A stretch of 64,000 nucleotides of DNA from Jeotgalibacillus proteolyticus (GTDB taxonomy: Bacteria > Bacillota > Bacilli > Bacillales > Jeotgalibacillaceae). The notes under the pieces were generated by a model. The model did not search any database, had not been told where the DNA came from, and worked only from the letters and a program-made list of their open reading frames with translations. The position numbers were made by a program, and so were the translations under genes. This document shows positions 10,150-20,027 of this stretch, in pieces. The first letter of the stretch is position 1. Every line of letters begins with the position of its first letter. The stretch is taken from positions 434,001 to 498,000 of the forward strand of contig NZ_PREZ01000002.1 in NCBI RefSeq assembly GCF_002926065.1, in the 5' to 3' direction.

Positions 10150-10601
10150 TTCACACTTTCCTGTACAAAGAAATCAAAGCCGAGCATTGTCGCAATTCCG
10201 AATACCAATGACCAGATCCCAATGCTTATAGTCAGCCAAAGAAGTGTCCAGGATTTTTGCGCACCAAGACTCATTCCGATAAATGCCGCAATATGGGTTC
10301 CGATTAAGATTGGACCAAGCAATGCAAGCCCCGGCAGACCATAGCGGTTCCAAATTTTCTTTGCACGTTCCTGGCGTTTGTTCTTCTTCTTTTCCGTTTT
10401 GGCTTTTTTGGCAAAATAAGCTCTTACCTTTTCAAAAAGCGCAATCAAAAGAACAATCGTGACCATATTTCCTAAGAACCCTACAAGCATGACAAGTATG
10501 GGCGAGTGTCCCCTTATAATCCCAAGCGGAATGACCAGTGCAATTTCAAGCCACGGAGTAGCAGCTGCGAGGAAGATTAATACATACTCGATGAATACCA
10601 A
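10146..10601 (-). CDS. Small multidrug export-type membrane protein
   Basis: This 151-residue protein has four hydrophobic segments (about 5-25, 32-55, 95-115 and 120-142) separated by a very basic loop near residues 60-85 (KKAKTEKKKNKRQERAKK). The layout and the proline/glycine motifs (PWLEIALVIPLGI, YGLPGLALLGPIL) fit the small multi-drug export protein family; its transport role is inferred from the family name and not demonstrated. The start is TTG at 10601, nine bases after AGGAGG. It lies downstream of the M42 peptidase gene with a 51-bp gap and may be co-transcribed. Confidence 0.75.
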   Translation of the reverse strand: MVFIEYVLIFLAAATPWLEIALVIPLGIIRGHSPILVMLVGFLGNMVTIVLLIALFEKVRAYFAKKAKTEKKKNKRQERAKKIWNRYGLPGLALLGPILIGTHIAAFIGMSLGAQKSWTLLWLTISIGIWSLVFGIATMLGFDFFVQESVN

Positions 10602-10652
10602 TACAGTCTGCCTCCTTTTTTACCTGCTTTTATACAGAATTTCCGTTCTTTA

Positions 10653-11738
10653 TTAATCAAATGTAATTGCATTTACCTGATCACGATCCAGCTTTTTAAT
10701 TACTTCCACAATCAACTTTACTGCATTTTCATAATCATCCTTATGAATCATTGCAGCATGAGAATGGATATAACGGGAAGCGACTGTAATGGCTATAGAT
10801 GGTGAACCGTTTGCTGCTAAATGAATAGATCCTGCATCAGTACCGCCTCCAGCGATCGCATCAAACTGATAGGGAATCCCATGCTCATCTGCGATTCCGG
10901 TTACAAAATCACGAAGGCCTTTATGACCGACCATTGAAGCATCATATAAAATAATTTGAGGACCTTTCCCCATTTTAGAGCTTGCTTCCTTCGAAGAAAT
11001 TCCAGGTGTATCCCCTGCAATCCCCACGTCTACAGCAATCCCAATATCAGGTTTAATAGTAGACGCAGCTGTTTTAGCTCCGCGGAGTCCTACTTCTTCC
11101 TGTACAGTACCTACTCCGTAAACTTCATTTGGGTGGTCAGCGTCCTTCAGACCGCGCAGGACGTCAATGGCAATCGCACAGCCAATGCGATTATCCCAGG
11201 CTTTTGCAAGTAGCATTTTTTCGTTATTCATCACGGTAAATTCAAAATAAGGCACAGCCATATCTCCAGGAGTTACACCCCACTCAGTTGCTTCCTCACG
11301 GGATGAGGCGCCGATATCAATAAACATATCCTTAATATCCACAGGTTTTTTGCGTGCTTCAGGAGGCAGGATATGCGGCGGTTTTGAGCCGATAATACCT
11401 GTAATATCTCCTTTTTTCGTGACAATGGTAACGCGCTGGGCAAGCATAACCTGTGACCACCAGCCGCCTACAGTCTGAAAACGCAGAAAGCCTTTATCAT
11501 CGATTTGGGTGATCATAAACCCGACTTCATCAAGATGTCCCGCTACCATTACACGAGGACCATCCTGTTTACCGGTTTTTCTTGCAATCAGACTGCCAAT
11601 TCCGTCTGTTGTTGTTTCATCAGCAAATGGTGCTATGTATTTTTTCATAACTTCACGCGGTTCACGTTCATTTCCCGGGATTCCTTTTGCATCAGTTAAA
11701 TCCTTAAGCATTTGAAGCTGTTCAGTTACATTTGACAA
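10653..11738 (-). CDS. ysdC: M42 family aminopeptidase/endoglucanase-like metallopeptidase
   Basis: The 361-residue protein belongs to peptidase family M42 (glutamyl aminopeptidase type, forming large tetrahedral dodecamers). Two-metal site residues are visible: [10 protein letters not shown] (His), WDNRIGC (Asp), [11 protein letters not shown] (Glu pair), [10 protein letters not shown] (Asp) and the C-terminal [11 protein letters not shown] (His). Length and order match B. subtilis YsdC. The start is TTG at 11738 with GGGAGG eight bases upstream. It probably trims N-terminal residues from short peptides in the cytosol. Confidence 0.9.
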   Translation of the reverse strand: MSNVTEQLQMLKDLTDAKGIPGNEREPREVMKKYIAPFADETTTDGIGSLIARKTGKQDGPRVMVAGHLDEVGFMITQIDDKGFLRFQTVGGWWSQVMLAQRVTIVTKKGDITGIIGSKPPHILPPEARKKPVDIKDMFIDIGASSREEATEWGVTPGDMAVPYFEFTVMNNEKMLLAKAWDNRIGCAIAIDVLRGLKDADHPNEVYGVGTVQEEVGLRGAKTAASTIKPDIGIAVDVGIAGDTPGISSKEASSKMGKGPQIILYDASMVGHKGLRDFVTGIADEHGIPYQFDAIAGGGTDAGSIHLAANGSPSIAITVASRYIHSHAAMIHKDDYENAVKLIVEVIKKLDRDQVNAITFD

Positions 11739-11841
11739 TTTCTTCGCCTCCCTATGTTTCTTGCCAGTTAAAATTATATCATCCCGTGCAGGTATTCACA
11801 AAAATGAATAATGGCAACATTTGTTTCGTCAGAGGAAAAAA

Positions 11842-12330
11842 TCAGTAGCCCTGCTGCTGTCTTTTGATATTAACCTCATTTTTTTCACTATAGGCGGCCA
11901 TAATATTCTCGGATGTAAAGCCTAATTCCTGCCCTACTTTCAGGTAACATTCCCACATCCTATTATAAGTTTCCTGTGATGGCTGTAATGCAAAGGAGTT
12001 AATTACACCATAAAGCTCAAAAAATTGGGCGGTCAATTCACGGGATGAAGAAGGTGTAGAGTCAGGCTGAAATCGAAGCTGTTTTTCTATTCCCAGTGAT
12101 AGGAGAAAATGAACTCCATCTACATACTCCTCAAGAATAACCGATTTCTCTGATGGACCTTTCTCGCTCCAGAATTTAAAGCATCGGGTCTCATTTGCAA
12201 GCTCCCCCACTTCCACCAGCAATGCGATAACTTTTTTATCAAAAAGATCTTGATCAGCTACGTTCTTCTCCTTCTCGATATAGCTGTCCAATTGGTGCTG
12301 CATCTCATAAAGATTGTTCCAATTAAGCAC
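11842..12330 (-). CDS. dUTP diphosphatase, dimeric all-alpha type
   Basis: This 162-residue protein fits the dUTPase_2/MazG-like all-alpha NTP pyrophosphatase superfamily. The metal-binding helices are visible: VALLVEVGELANETR carries the ExxE(x)nE-like pair with Glu, Glu and downstream ILEEYVDGVHFLLSLG supplies E-x-x-D. It removes dUTP to keep uracil out of DNA. The start is GTG at 12330 after a GGAAGTGAG ribosome site. It is followed after 30 bp by, and probably transcribed after, the DUF1294 gene. Confidence 0.85.
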   Translation of the reverse strand: MLNWNNLYEMQHQLDSYIEKEKNVADQDLFDKKVIALLVEVGELANETRCFKFWSEKGPSEKSVILEEYVDGVHFLLSLGIEKQLRFQPDSTPSSSRELTAQFFELYGVINSFALQPSQETYNRMWECYLKVGQELGFTSENIMAAYSEKNEVNIKRQQQGY

Positions 12331-12359
12331 AATCTCACTTCCTTTCCTTTGTCAGTGTA

Positions 12360-12641
12360 TCAGAACCCGGGTGTTCCAGCCCAGATATAAAGTAGGATCA
12401 CAACTGTTAAAAACGCAAAAACAGGCAATCCGAATTTAAAGGCGGCATGCTTCGTTTTATGTCTGAAATGAGTCATTCCAAAGTAAGTTCCAACGGCCCC
12501 GCCAGTCAATGTAATTCCCCATAATGTTTTTTCAGAAATCCGGTATTGATTATTTCTCGCTCTTTTTTTATCTGCTCCCATGACGGTAAAGCCTGCCAGT
12601 GACATTACCCCAAGATAAGCTGTAATGATTAGCTCAAACAT
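12360..12641 (-). CDS. ysdA: DUF1294 family membrane protein (YsdA-like)
   Basis: The 93-residue protein has hydrophobic segments near residues 3-22, 40-58 and 70-90 and the family core VMGADKKRARNNQYRISEK followed by LTGGAVGTYFGM and HFRHKTKH. This is the DUF1294/YsdA family; no function is established. It lies immediately downstream of rplT, as in B. subtilis, but after a terminator. Confidence 0.88.
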   Translation of the reverse strand: MFELIITAYLGVMSLAGFTVMGADKKRARNNQYRISEKTLWGITLTGGAVGTYFGMTHFRHKTKHAAFKFGLPVFAFLTVVILLYIWAGTPGF

Positions 12642-12673
12642 CTGCTTCTCCTTTAATGATGAATGTATTTGCG

Positions 12674-12704
12674 AAAAAAAGACTGCCCTCAGAGGACAGT
12701 CTTT
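12674..12704 (-). terminator. Terminator of the infC-rpmI-rplT operon
   Basis: Minus-strand arms AAAGACTGTCCTC/GAGGGCAGTCTTT are followed by a T7 run, ten bases after the rplT stop. Confidence 0.9.
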
Positions 12705-12713
12705 AGTTAATGA

Positions 12714-13085
<372 letters not shown>

Positions 13086-13115
13086 CTAATAAATCGTTGT
13101 TCTTGTTTGGTTTAA

Positions 13116-13304
13116 TTAGATCATGTGTTTGATGCGTTTGTAATCGCCAGCTGAAACCGTTGAGCTCTTACGAAGTTTACGTTTAGCTTTTGTTGATTTG
13201 TTAGCGAAAAGGTGACTTGTGAACGCGCGTGAACGCTTAAGCTTTCCAGATCCAGTCTTTTTGAAACGCTTAGCTGATCCGCGGTGAGTTTTCATTTTTG
13301 GCAT
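13116..13304 (-). CDS. rpmI: 50S ribosomal protein L35
   Basis: L35 is a small basic protein of the large subunit. The 62-residue sequence begins [20 protein letters not shown] and is nearly identical to the B. subtilis protein except that it ends at KRIKHMI, about four residues shorter at the C-terminus. It has an AAGGAGG ribosome site and lies between infC and rplT. Confidence 0.96.
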   Translation of the reverse strand: MPKMKTHRGSAKRFKKTGSGKLKRSRAFTSHLFANKSTKAKRKLRKSSTVSAGDYKRIKHMI

Positions 13305-13326
13305 GAGTATTATCCTCCTTAAAACG

Positions 13327-13842
13327 TTACTTTTCGTTCGTTGGTGCTAGCATGAGAAACATGCTGCGTCCATCCATCTTAGGCTTCGTTTCAACAGTGG
13401 AAACGTCCTTGCATGCTTCAGCGAAACGCTCAAGAACACGCTGTCCGATTTCCTTATGCGTAATGGCACGTCCGCGGAAACGGATGGATGCTTTTACTTT
13501 ATCTCCTTTTTCAAGGAACTTACGGGCATTGCGAAGCTTTGTATTGAAATCATGTTCTTCGATGGTAGGGCTTAGGCGCACTTCCTTCAAATTAATGATT
13601 TTTTGATTCTTACGCGCTTCTTTGTCTTTCTTCTGCTGCTCGAATTTGAACTTGCCGTAGTCCATAATACGGGCTACTGGCGGTTTTGCGTTCGGTGCAA
13701 CAAGCACTACATCAAGGTTCACTCGAGCTGCGATCTCAAGCGCTTCATTCTTGGATTTGATTCCAAGCTGCTCGCCGTTTTGATCGATTAAGCGTACTTC
13801 ACGTGCACGAATACCTTCGTTTAATAAAACATCTTTGCTAAT
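13327..13842 (-). CDS. infC: Translation initiation factor IF-3 (AUU start)
   Basis: IF-3 keeps 30S subunits free and checks start codons. The start is a rare ATT at 13842, giving (M)[23 protein letters not shown] lies eight bases upstream and no ATG or GTG occurs at this position. AUU starts in infC are the classical device by which IF-3 limits its own synthesis in other bacteria. The 171-residue length fits (about 173 in B. subtilis). N-terminal domain 1-80, basic linker ([10 protein letters not shown]) and C-terminal domain with [14 protein letters not shown] are all present. First gene of infC-rpmI-rplT. Confidence 0.96.
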   Translation of the reverse strand: MSKDVLLNEGIRAREVRLIDQNGEQLGIKSKNEALEIAARVNLDVVLVAPNAKPPVARIMDYGKFKFEQQKKDKEARKNQKIINLKEVRLSPTIEEHDFNTKLRNARKFLEKGDKVKASIRFRGRAITHKEIGQRVLERFAEACKDVSTVETKPKMDGRSMFLMLAPTNEK

Positions 13843-13921
13843 AGTAATCCACCTCCGGATTGATGTCGCGAATACGCGATTTGGGTTAAAGCATCTATTC
13901 AACCGACTTAAATGATCACAC

Positions 13922-14076
13922 AAAAAAAGCCGGAAACTTCATCGTCTCCCGCATCCAGTGCTTTACTATACAAAATTGTATAATATGATCACGTGCTACC
14001 TGCAAGCTGCTAAAGCGCCAATCAGGTGAGAAGCGGGCTGCCTCTACTTTTACCACAAACTTGTATTCATTTCACT
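13922..14076 (-). promoter_or_regulatory. L20-type autoregulatory leader upstream of infC
   Basis: A leader of about 150 nt precedes infC. Its 3' end forms a terminator (GCGGGAGAC paired with GTTTCCGGC, one G-G mismatch and one wobble, then T7; 13922-13952). An upstream segment containing GCCCGC (about 14033-14039) can pair with the GCGGG arm instead, so the region can switch between two folds. This matches the place and type of the L20 leader (transcription attenuation by L20) described in B. subtilis. Confidence 0.8.
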
Positions 14077-14082
14077 CTTGCT

Positions 14083-14111
14083 ATTGTATACCAGAAGCAA
14101 GGGCTTGTCAA
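14083..14111 (-). promoter_or_regulatory. SigA promoter of infC-rpmI-rplT
   Basis: A perfect -35 TTGACA (14106-14111) and -10 TACAAT (14083-14088) are 17 bp apart, reading toward the L20 leader. Confidence 0.85.
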
Positions 14112-14237
14112 TCCAATTGATTAATCAACATGATTGATCATAACAGAACGGACGCAGCCATGCAACAGTAATTTGTTTAAAAATCTCGATTAGGGATATA
14201 AATAAGTTATTCACAAAATGTTTCTGGAGGTATTCAC

Positions 14238-14720
14238 ATGAAAAAATTCCTTTTGCCATTCACACTTGCAGGGGCTGTTGCCGTTGCTGCTGCATGCTCC
14301 GATGATGAGACTGTAGAAAATCCTGAAAGCGCACCTTCTATAGAAGAAAATGAAGAAGCGCAAACGAATGATACAGGAGACAATCCAGAAGCAGAAAGCA
14401 CCACTATTTCCTTCCGTGAGTTTGAATTTGACGCTGATTATGAAGGCAATGACAATGATTTTGAGGTTTCTTATGATTCAGAAGGAAATATCGAAGCTTC
14501 CTATGAAGACCAGCGGAACCAGATGCTTCTTTCAGGTGATGATGCCTATCAGGAAATCGAACCGATTTTAAGCGGATTTGATTTTACTGCTGACACTCCG
14601 GATGATGAGGTTTTTCAGGCAGTGATCGACGGGTTTGAAATTGAGGAAGGCTATCAGTCCCTTGAGATCGATATAACGTTTGAGGATGGTACAGAAAAAG
14701 AATATGAGCAAAAACCATAA
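14238..14720 (+). CDS. Acidic lipoprotein, YusW-like
   Basis: The 160-residue product begins with a lipoprotein signal (MKKFLLPFTLAGAVAVAAAC, cysteine at residue 20), then an acidic, low-complexity linker to about residue 55. The C-terminal part (SFREFEFDADYEGNDNDFEV, then a repeat-like ISGFDF and LEIDITFEDGTEKEY) resembles the YusW-like domain of Bacillus lipoproteins. It would be anchored on the outer face of the membrane. The ribosome site is CTGGAGG. Between infC and thrS it appears lineage-specific relative to B. subtilis. Function unknown. Confidence 0.75.
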   Translation: MKKFLLPFTLAGAVAVAAACSDDETVENPESAPSIEENEEAQTNDTGDNPEAESTTISFREFEFDADYEGNDNDFEVSYDSEGNIEASYEDQRNQMLLSGDDAYQEIEPILSGFDFTADTPDDEVFQAVIDGFEIEEGYQSLEIDITFEDGTEKEYEQKP

Positions 14721-14721
14721 C

Positions 14722-14757
14722 AAAAAAGATCAGGCGACTTTCCGCCTGATCTTTTTT
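14722..14757. terminator. Bidirectional terminator between the lipoprotein gene and thrS
   Basis: A perfect stem GATCAGGCG/CGCCTGATC is flanked by A6 and T6. Confidence 0.92.
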
Positions 14758-14758
14758 G

Positions 14759-16693
14759 TTAACCTCTTTTTATTTCTTCTTTTAAGCTATCAGAGAATGC
14801 ATCAAAGGAAATCGTTTCGGAATTGTTCTCTCCGTATTTCCGGACATTCACTTCGTTGTTTTCTACTTCCTGATCCCCAACGACAAGCATATAAGGAATC
14901 TTCTTCATTTGAGCCTCCCGGATTTTATAACCCATTTTCTCATCACGAAGGTCAACTTCAACCCTCGCTCCTTTTAAACGAAGCTCATCCTGCACCTTCT
15001 TAGCATAATCCAAATGAATAGTTGGCGAAACCGGAATGACCTGCACCTGAACAGGAGACAGCCACGCAGGAAGCGCTCCTTTATGCTCTTCAATCAAGAA
15101 TGCAACAAAACGCTCCATCGTAGAAACGACACCACGGTGAATGACAACCGGACGATGCTGTTTGCCATCTTCCCCAATATAGTTTAAGTCAAATCGCTCC
15201 GGAAGAAGAAAATCGAGCTGAACAGTTGATAGTGTTTCTTCTTTTCCGATGGCTGTTTTTACTTGCACATCAAGCTTAGGGCCATAAAATGCGGCTTCTC
15301 CATCTGCTTCGAAGTAATCATGTCCCATTTCATCCATCGCTTCTTTAAGCATCGCCTGTGCTTTATTCCACATTGCATCGTCATCAAAATATTTTTCTGT
15401 ATCCTCAGGATCACGATAGGAAAGACGGAATTTGTACTCATGAAGACCGAAATCCTTATAAACCTCTTCGATCAGTCTGACTACACGCTGGAATTCTTCT
15501 TTAATCTGATCTGGACGGGCAAAAATATGGGCGTCATTTAATGTCATCGCTCTTACACGCTGAAGACCTGATAAGGCGCCTGACATTTCATAGCGGTGCA
15601 TGAGACCAAGCTCAGCAATACGGATTGGAAGCTCACGATAGCTATGAATGTCCTGCTTGTAGACCATCATATGGTGCGGGCAGTTCATCGGACGAAGGAC
15701 CAGTGTTTCATTGTCCATTTCCATTGGAGGGAACATGCCTTCCTCGTAATGATCCCAGTGGCCGCTTGTTTTATACAAATCGGCACTGCCAAGAACAGGT
15801 GTATACACGTGATCGTAGCCTAATGCGATTTCCTTATCGACAATATAGCGTTCAATTGTACGGCGGATTGTCGCACCTTTTGGCAGCCAGATTGGAAGAC
15901 CTTGTCCGACGAGCTGGGAGCTTGAGAACAAATCAAGCTCTTTACCAAGCTTGCGATGATCCCTTTCTTTTGCTTCTTCAATCATTTTCAAATGATGCTC
16001 AAGCTCTTCTTTTTTAAAGAAAGCTGTTCCGTAAATACGCTGAAGCATTTTATTGTCACTGTTCCCTCTCCAGTAAGCCCCTGCTACACTTAATAATTTA
16101 AATTCTTTAATATGTTTTGTTGAAGGAACATGAATTCCGCGGCACAGATCAAAAAATTCACTTTGTTTATAGATCGTAACCTTCTCATCAGAAGGGATCG
16201 CATCAATCAATTCAAGCTTGTAAGGGTCATTAATTTCTTTAAAGCGCTCGATCGCTTCATCACGGCTGACTACCTGACGTTCCACATCGATATTATCACC
16301 AATGATTTTTTTCATTTCTTTTTCAATTCTCGGAAGATCCTCAGTAGAGATGGATGATTCTGTGTCTATATCGTAATAGAATCCTCCTTCAATAACCGGT
16401 CCTACTCCAAGCTTTGCGTCCGGATACAACCTTTTCACTGCCTGGGCGAGCAAGTGAGCTGTACTGTGACGCATAATTTCTAATGACTCCTCGTTATCAG
16501 GAGTTAAGATCTCGACCGCACCGCTTTCCTCAAGGGAAGTACGGAGATCGATTACACTGCCATTGAATTTTCCTGCAATCGCTTTTTTCTTAAGACCTGA
16601 TGAAATGGAAGAGGCAATTTTTTCAATTGATGTGCCTTTTGGGTATTCCTTGGCGTTTCCATCCGGAAATGTAATTTGAATAACATCTGACAT
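14759..16693 (-). CDS. thrS: Threonyl-tRNA synthetase
   Basis: ThrRS charges tRNA-Thr and edits Ser-tRNA-Thr. The 644-residue protein has the TGS domain (about 1-62), the N2 editing domain with the HxxxH motif in HSTAHLLAQ, and a class II core with zinc ligands in MNCPHHM (Cys), the [17 protein letters not shown] motif 2 region (His) and motif 3 in [16 protein letters not shown]. The C-terminal anticodon-binding domain starts near residue 540. Its expression is governed by the Thr T-box upstream. Confidence 0.97.
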   Translation of the reverse strand: MSDVIQITFPDGNAKEYPKGTSIEKIASSISSGLKKKAIAGKFNGSVIDLRTSLEESGAVEILTPDNEESLEIMRHSTAHLLAQAVKRLYPDAKLGVGPVIEGGFYYDIDTESSISTEDLPRIEKEMKKIIGDNIDVERQVVSRDEAIERFKEINDPYKLELIDAIPSDEKVTIYKQSEFFDLCRGIHVPSTKHIKEFKLLSVAGAYWRGNSDNKMLQRIYGTAFFKKEELEHHLKMIEEAKERDHRKLGKELDLFSSSQLVGQGLPIWLPKGATIRRTIERYIVDKEIALGYDHVYTPVLGSADLYKTSGHWDHYEEGMFPPMEMDNETLVLRPMNCPHHMMVYKQDIHSYRELPIRIAELGLMHRYEMSGALSGLQRVRAMTLNDAHIFARPDQIKEEFQRVVRLIEEVYKDFGLHEYKFRLSYRDPEDTEKYFDDDAMWNKAQAMLKEAMDEMGHDYFEADGEAAFYGPKLDVQVKTAIGKEETLSTVQLDFLLPERFDLNYIGEDGKQHRPVVIHRGVVSTMERFVAFLIEEHKGALPAWLSPVQVQVIPVSPTIHLDYAKKVQDELRLKGARVEVDLRDEKMGYKIREAQMKKIPYMLVVGDQEVENNEVNVRKYGENNSETISFDAFSDSLKEEIKRG

Positions 16694-16749
16694 CGTTTTT
16701 CACTCCTTAATAATGTAAGCCGGCAGAGCCGGTTGCTAAAAATAAAGAC

Positions 16750-16783
16750 AAAAAAGCCCCATCCCTGGAAAGGGACGAGGCTT
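16750..16783 (-). terminator. Attenuator terminator of the Thr T-box
   Basis: Minus-strand arms AAGCCTCGTCCCT/AGGGATGGGGCTT (with wobbles) are followed by T6. Confidence 0.9.
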
Positions 16784-17024
16784 GGTAAACAAACTCGCGG
16801 TTCCACCCTTATTTCTGATTAAAAAGCAATCAGAATCTCTGGTTCAGCTAACGGGCTGCGTCCGATATGAGCTACTGCTACTTCGCCCATACAGTTCAAA
16901 GGTGGTAAATTCATTACTCGTGACTAAAGGGCTCTCAGCCGGTGGCCCTTCTCTCTAAAAATCCGTCATAATGATTCATGTCCTCATCAAAACTTTTTGT
17001 TATGAAAATAAAAGTGCTTCGTTA
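16750..17024 (-). promoter_or_regulatory. T-box leader, tRNA-Thr specific, upstream of thrS
   Basis: The conserved T-box AAGGGTGGAACCGCGAG is on the minus strand of 16795-16811. The specifier region reads ATTTACC-ACCT with codon ACC (16904-16906), a threonine codon matching thrS. A T-run terminator follows. Uncharged tRNA-Thr is expected to turn on thrS by antitermination. Confidence 0.93.
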
Positions 17025-17030
17025 GATGTC

Positions 17031-17059
17031 ATTTTAGAGGATCGAAATCACAAAAGCAA
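17031..17059 (-). promoter_or_regulatory. Candidate SigA promoter of thrS
   Basis: TTGCTT (17054-17059) and TAAAAT (17031-17036) are 17 bp apart in the gap between dnaI and the T-box leader. Confidence 0.6.
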
Positions 17060-17075
17060 GCCTCATTTGAAAAAA

Positions 17076-18011
17076 TTAATTTCTGCGGTTCTTCCCGGTC
17101 ATTTTCACAGGGACGGATAAAAATTTGATTCGTTCCATAATACGGGCAGCTTTCATAGGTTCTTCTTCCCCGCGCTGAGAATACGTCAGATGGTGTTCAA
17201 GGCCTTTAAAGTCAAAATTGGAGGTAAAAAAGGTTGGGAGCTCTTCAGCCATCCTGTATTGTAAAATCGTACCCAGCACCTCATCCCTCGCCCAGCTGGA
17301 CAAGGACTCCGCTCCAATATCATCAAGCATGAGAATGGATGCTTTTTTCACTGCCTCCATTTTTTCAGCAAAGGATTGATCTCCTATTGACTGCTTCATT
17401 TCACGTAAAAACTCCGGGAAGTACAAAATAAAGCTTGCCCGGTTTTTCGCTTTTAATTCATTGGCAATTGCGCCAAGCACATAGCTTTTTCCGACGCCAA
17501 AATCACCGTAGATAAATAAACCCTTATAATGATCCTTATCATGAATCAAGCGCTCAACGATTGTATCGGCCATTTCATGCACCTTCATCCGGCTGTCACT
17601 GTCGATCTCCATATCATCAAGGGTGGCCCGCAGTACATCTTTTGGAACATACATGCTTTGAATAAGCGTCTCAGTTTTGCGCTGCTCCTCATGAGCTACC
17701 TTCCGTTTACAGCGGTGATATTCTAAATCGATTAGCCCGCTCTGAATGATGATTCTTGGTTCATAGCCGGCCATCGTGTTTATGCAGCCTTCAAGACTTG
17801 GGCATTGCCGGCAGCCGCTTGAACGATTAATAAATTCATACAGCTTGATCATTCCCTGGTCAAGCGCATTTGGTGAAAGATCTTCTTTATGCTCTTCAAA
17901 GAACTGCTGGACTTCCTGATTGCTCATTATTTCCTTCTTCATGGCATTATATCGCTGCTGGAAACGGTCAGACCCTGCCAGCTTGTTAATTGTCCTGTTG
18001 ATTGGATCCAT
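17076..18011 (-). CDS. dnaI: Helicase loader DnaI
   Basis: DnaI loads the replicative helicase DnaC during primosome assembly. The 311-residue AAA+ protein has an N-terminal cysteine cluster (CRQCPSLEGC, zinc-binding in B. subtilis) that contacts helicase, Walker A GDFGVGKSYVLG near residue 170, Walker B ILMLDDIGAE and sensor 1 FFTSN. It shares a base with the dnaB stop (TAATG at 18009-18013), so the two are translationally coupled. Confidence 0.96.
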   Translation of the reverse strand: MDPINRTINKLAGSDRFQQRYNAMKKEIMSNQEVQQFFEEHKEDLSPNALDQGMIKLYEFINRSSGCRQCPSLEGCINTMAGYEPRIIIQSGLIDLEYHRCKRKVAHEEQRKTETLIQSMYVPKDVLRATLDDMEIDSDSRMKVHEMADTIVERLIHDKDHYKGLFIYGDFGVGKSYVLGAIANELKAKNRASFILYFPEFLREMKQSIGDQSFAEKMEAVKKASILMLDDIGAESLSSWARDEVLGTILQYRMAEELPTFFTSNFDFKGLEHHLTYSQRGEEEPMKAARIMERIKFLSVPVKMTGKNRRN

Positions 18012-19426
18012 TAGTTTTCACCTGCCTCAAGCTTCTTTTGACGACGTTTTTCTAAATAGGCACGTTTCTTTTCTTCAAAATCATTGTCTGCTCTTTCTTT
18101 AGGACGGTCTGAGCCAGGATTTGCCTCATCTGCAGACTTTTGACCTTCTTTAAACCAGTCGGGCAGCTGTTCCCTCCGGATGGTTTTATTGCTTTTACGC
18201 TTCCTCGTACCGTTTTTTGTCTCTTCTTTCCATTCCATATATGTTTTATATTCTTTTTTGGCAAGCCCCATCGCAGCCTCTACAGTTTGGATATTAGATC
18301 GGGACCAGTGATTAGCGATTTGTTCAACAAAACCTTTGGTTAATTTCATTCCTGTTCTGAGCAGGACAAATTGCAAAAGAACATTCACAACGCCGGAAGG
18401 CAGCTTTTTCTGAATGAGAAGTTCTTCTATTAGCGTCAGTTCAGATTTTGATGGCTCAATTCCATTTGACGCATCCTTAAGAACCTGAACAGGGGACGCT
18501 TCTTCAAGGTATCGAATAAGTTCTGCTTCATCACCGCCTGCTTCAGGTGTTTTTGCCGTCTCGGGTTTTCTGCGTACAGACTGAAGCTTTGGAAGAATTT
18601 CACTGCGATGAAGCTGGTAATAGTCGCGGGCTGCTTTTCTAAGTGCATCCATTTCGATTTCACTTTCTTCATTTACCGCACTCATAATTACACTTTTCAT
18701 TTCAATTTCATTTAAACCGTAAAGAGCAGCAAGCTTCGCGGTCATGCTTTTCACAGAGTAGGTCATTGCCTTTCTGGGCACCATCATCTCGGATAATCCT
18801 GCAAGCAGCAAATGAAAATCGAACGTGGCAAAATCTGTTTCAATTCCCTGATTAGCCGATTTATATAAGAGTGTTTCGTTTTCTTTTTGAGCAAGGTCCA
18901 GATCCGGCATTTGCTTTAGGAGAGCCTCTGAGGCATAAACATCCTGAAATGATCTTGTTACTTCTCTGTAAGAGGTCAATTCCTCAAAAGGAACACAGAA
19001 CTTCTTTTTCAGTTTTTGAAATTGTGAGCTCCCTACCTGCCGATACAAAAATACACTTAACATCGGATCCTCAAAAAAATCCTTTGCCTGTAGAGGAGGC
19101 TGGAGCTGGTAAAGAAACTCCCTTGAATCTCCTCCCTTTATATACGTTTTTAAAAGCCCCATTCCTTCAAGATGAATCCGTGCTTCAAAGAGTTCTTCAA
19201 TCGAAGCAGACAGCATGCCAAGCAGTGTTGCATGAGTTGAAGGGATGCTTTCAAGCTGATTTTTCTGGACTTCCTCCCAAAGCATTGAATAAAAGCTTAT
19301 AGAAGGCGCACCAACAAGCGGCTGATAAAGCAGCTGCAAAAGCGAACGGTCGCTGTCGTGCAGAAGGCCGTTTAATTGAACTCGGTATTCATCTGCGGGC
19401 TGGATCTCTCTCCACATATTTGTCAT
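18011..19426 (-). CDS. dnaB: Replication initiation membrane-attachment protein DnaB (Gram-positive type)
   Basis: In Bacillus this DnaB (not the E. coli helicase) acts with DnaD and DnaI in primosome assembly at oriC and attaches it to the membrane. The start is placed at ATG 19426 (MTNMWREIQPADEY), giving 471 residues against 472 in B. subtilis; an in-frame TTG at 19465 lies inside the T-run of the upstream terminator and has no ribosome site. The N-terminal winged-helix part and a C-terminal DDBH2-like domain ending in PDWFKEG are recognisable. The tail after that (from about residue 430) is charged and probably disordered. Confidence 0.92.
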   Translation of the reverse strand: MTNMWREIQPADEYRVQLNGLLHDSDRSLLQLLYQPLVGAPSISFYSMLWEEVQKNQLESIPSTHATLLGMLSASIEELFEARIHLEGMGLLKTYIKGGDSREFLYQLQPPLQAKDFFEDPMLSVFLYRQVGSSQFQKLKKKFCVPFEELTSYREVTRSFQDVYASEALLKQMPDLDLAQKENETLLYKSANQGIETDFATFDFHLLLAGLSEMMVPRKAMTYSVKSMTAKLAALYGLNEIEMKSVIMSAVNEESEIEMDALRKAARDYYQLHRSEILPKLQSVRRKPETAKTPEAGGDEAELIRYLEEASPVQVLKDASNGIEPSKSELTLIEELLIQKKLPSGVVNVLLQFVLLRTGMKLTKGFVEQIANHWSRSNIQTVEAAMGLAKKEYKTYMEWKEETKNGTRKRKSNKTIRREQLPDWFKEGQKSADEANPGSDRPKERADNDFEEKKRAYLEKRRQKKLEAGEN

Positions 19427-19463
19427 GACACATTCGGCCCTTCTGTTTTCAATTACATTAGAC

Positions 19464-19493
19464 AAAAAAAGAGCTAAGGTGTCCCCAAAGCTC
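19464..19493 (-). terminator. Terminator-like hairpin between nrdR and dnaB
   Basis: GAGCT/AGCTC arms (with limited inner pairing) are followed by a T7 run right after the nrdR stop. The stem is short, so termination may be partial and some nrdR transcript may continue into dnaB. Confidence 0.55.
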
Positions 19494-19497
19494 CCCC

Positions 19498-19959
19498 TTA
19501 TGCTCGTTCTTTATTAATCAGATCTTTTAATTCATCAATAAAAACATTGATATCCTTGAACTGACGGTAGACAGAGGCAAATCGCACATAGGCGATTTCA
19601 TCCACCTTTGAAAGCCTGTCCATCACAAGCTCACCTATATCAACAGAAGGAGTCTCGGAAATACCCTGGTTTCTCAATTCTCTTTCAATGGAAGAAGCGA
19701 TTTTTTCAAGCTCCTCAAACGGAACAGGACGCTTTTCACAGGCACGAATTAATCCTCTTAATATTTTCTCACGGCTAAACTCTTCACGAATCCCATCTTT
19801 TTTTACAACAATTAAAGGAATCTCTTCAACCTTTTCAAAAGTAGTGAAGCGGTATTGACACGACTCGCACTCTCTTCTGCGCCGAATAGCTTTTCCTTCA
19901 TCGATTTGTCTGGAATCAATGACTCTGGTCGCACTTTCATGACAGGACGGACATTTCAT
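19498..19959 (-). CDS. nrdR: Transcriptional repressor NrdR
   Basis: NrdR represses ribonucleotide reductase operons in response to dATP. The 153-residue protein has the N-terminal zinc ribbon ([17 protein letters not shown] ... [16 protein letters not shown]) and an ATP-cone domain from about residue 45 ([19 protein letters not shown]). Both the length and every motif match the family. It precedes dnaB-dnaI as in B. subtilis. Confidence 0.97.
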   Translation of the reverse strand: MKCPSCHESATRVIDSRQIDEGKAIRRRRECESCQYRFTTFEKVEEIPLIVVKKDGIREEFSREKILRGLIRACEKRPVPFEELEKIASSIERELRNQGISETPSVDIGELVMDRLSKVDEIAYVRFASVYRQFKDINVFIDELKDLINKERA

Positions 19960-20027
19960 AAAACCAGCTCCACAACGTGTTTATTTGCTTCTATCATAAT
20001 AAAGTTAGCCTGAAAGTACAAGGCGGA

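Noticed and set aside
15625-16017. 130-codon open frame opposite thrS
   Set aside because: Antisense shadow of a conserved synthetase, without translation signals.
19427-19465. 13-residue longer dnaB starting at TTG 19465
   Set aside because: This start lies in the T-run of a terminator hairpin with no ribosome site; the ATG at 19426 gives the family length.
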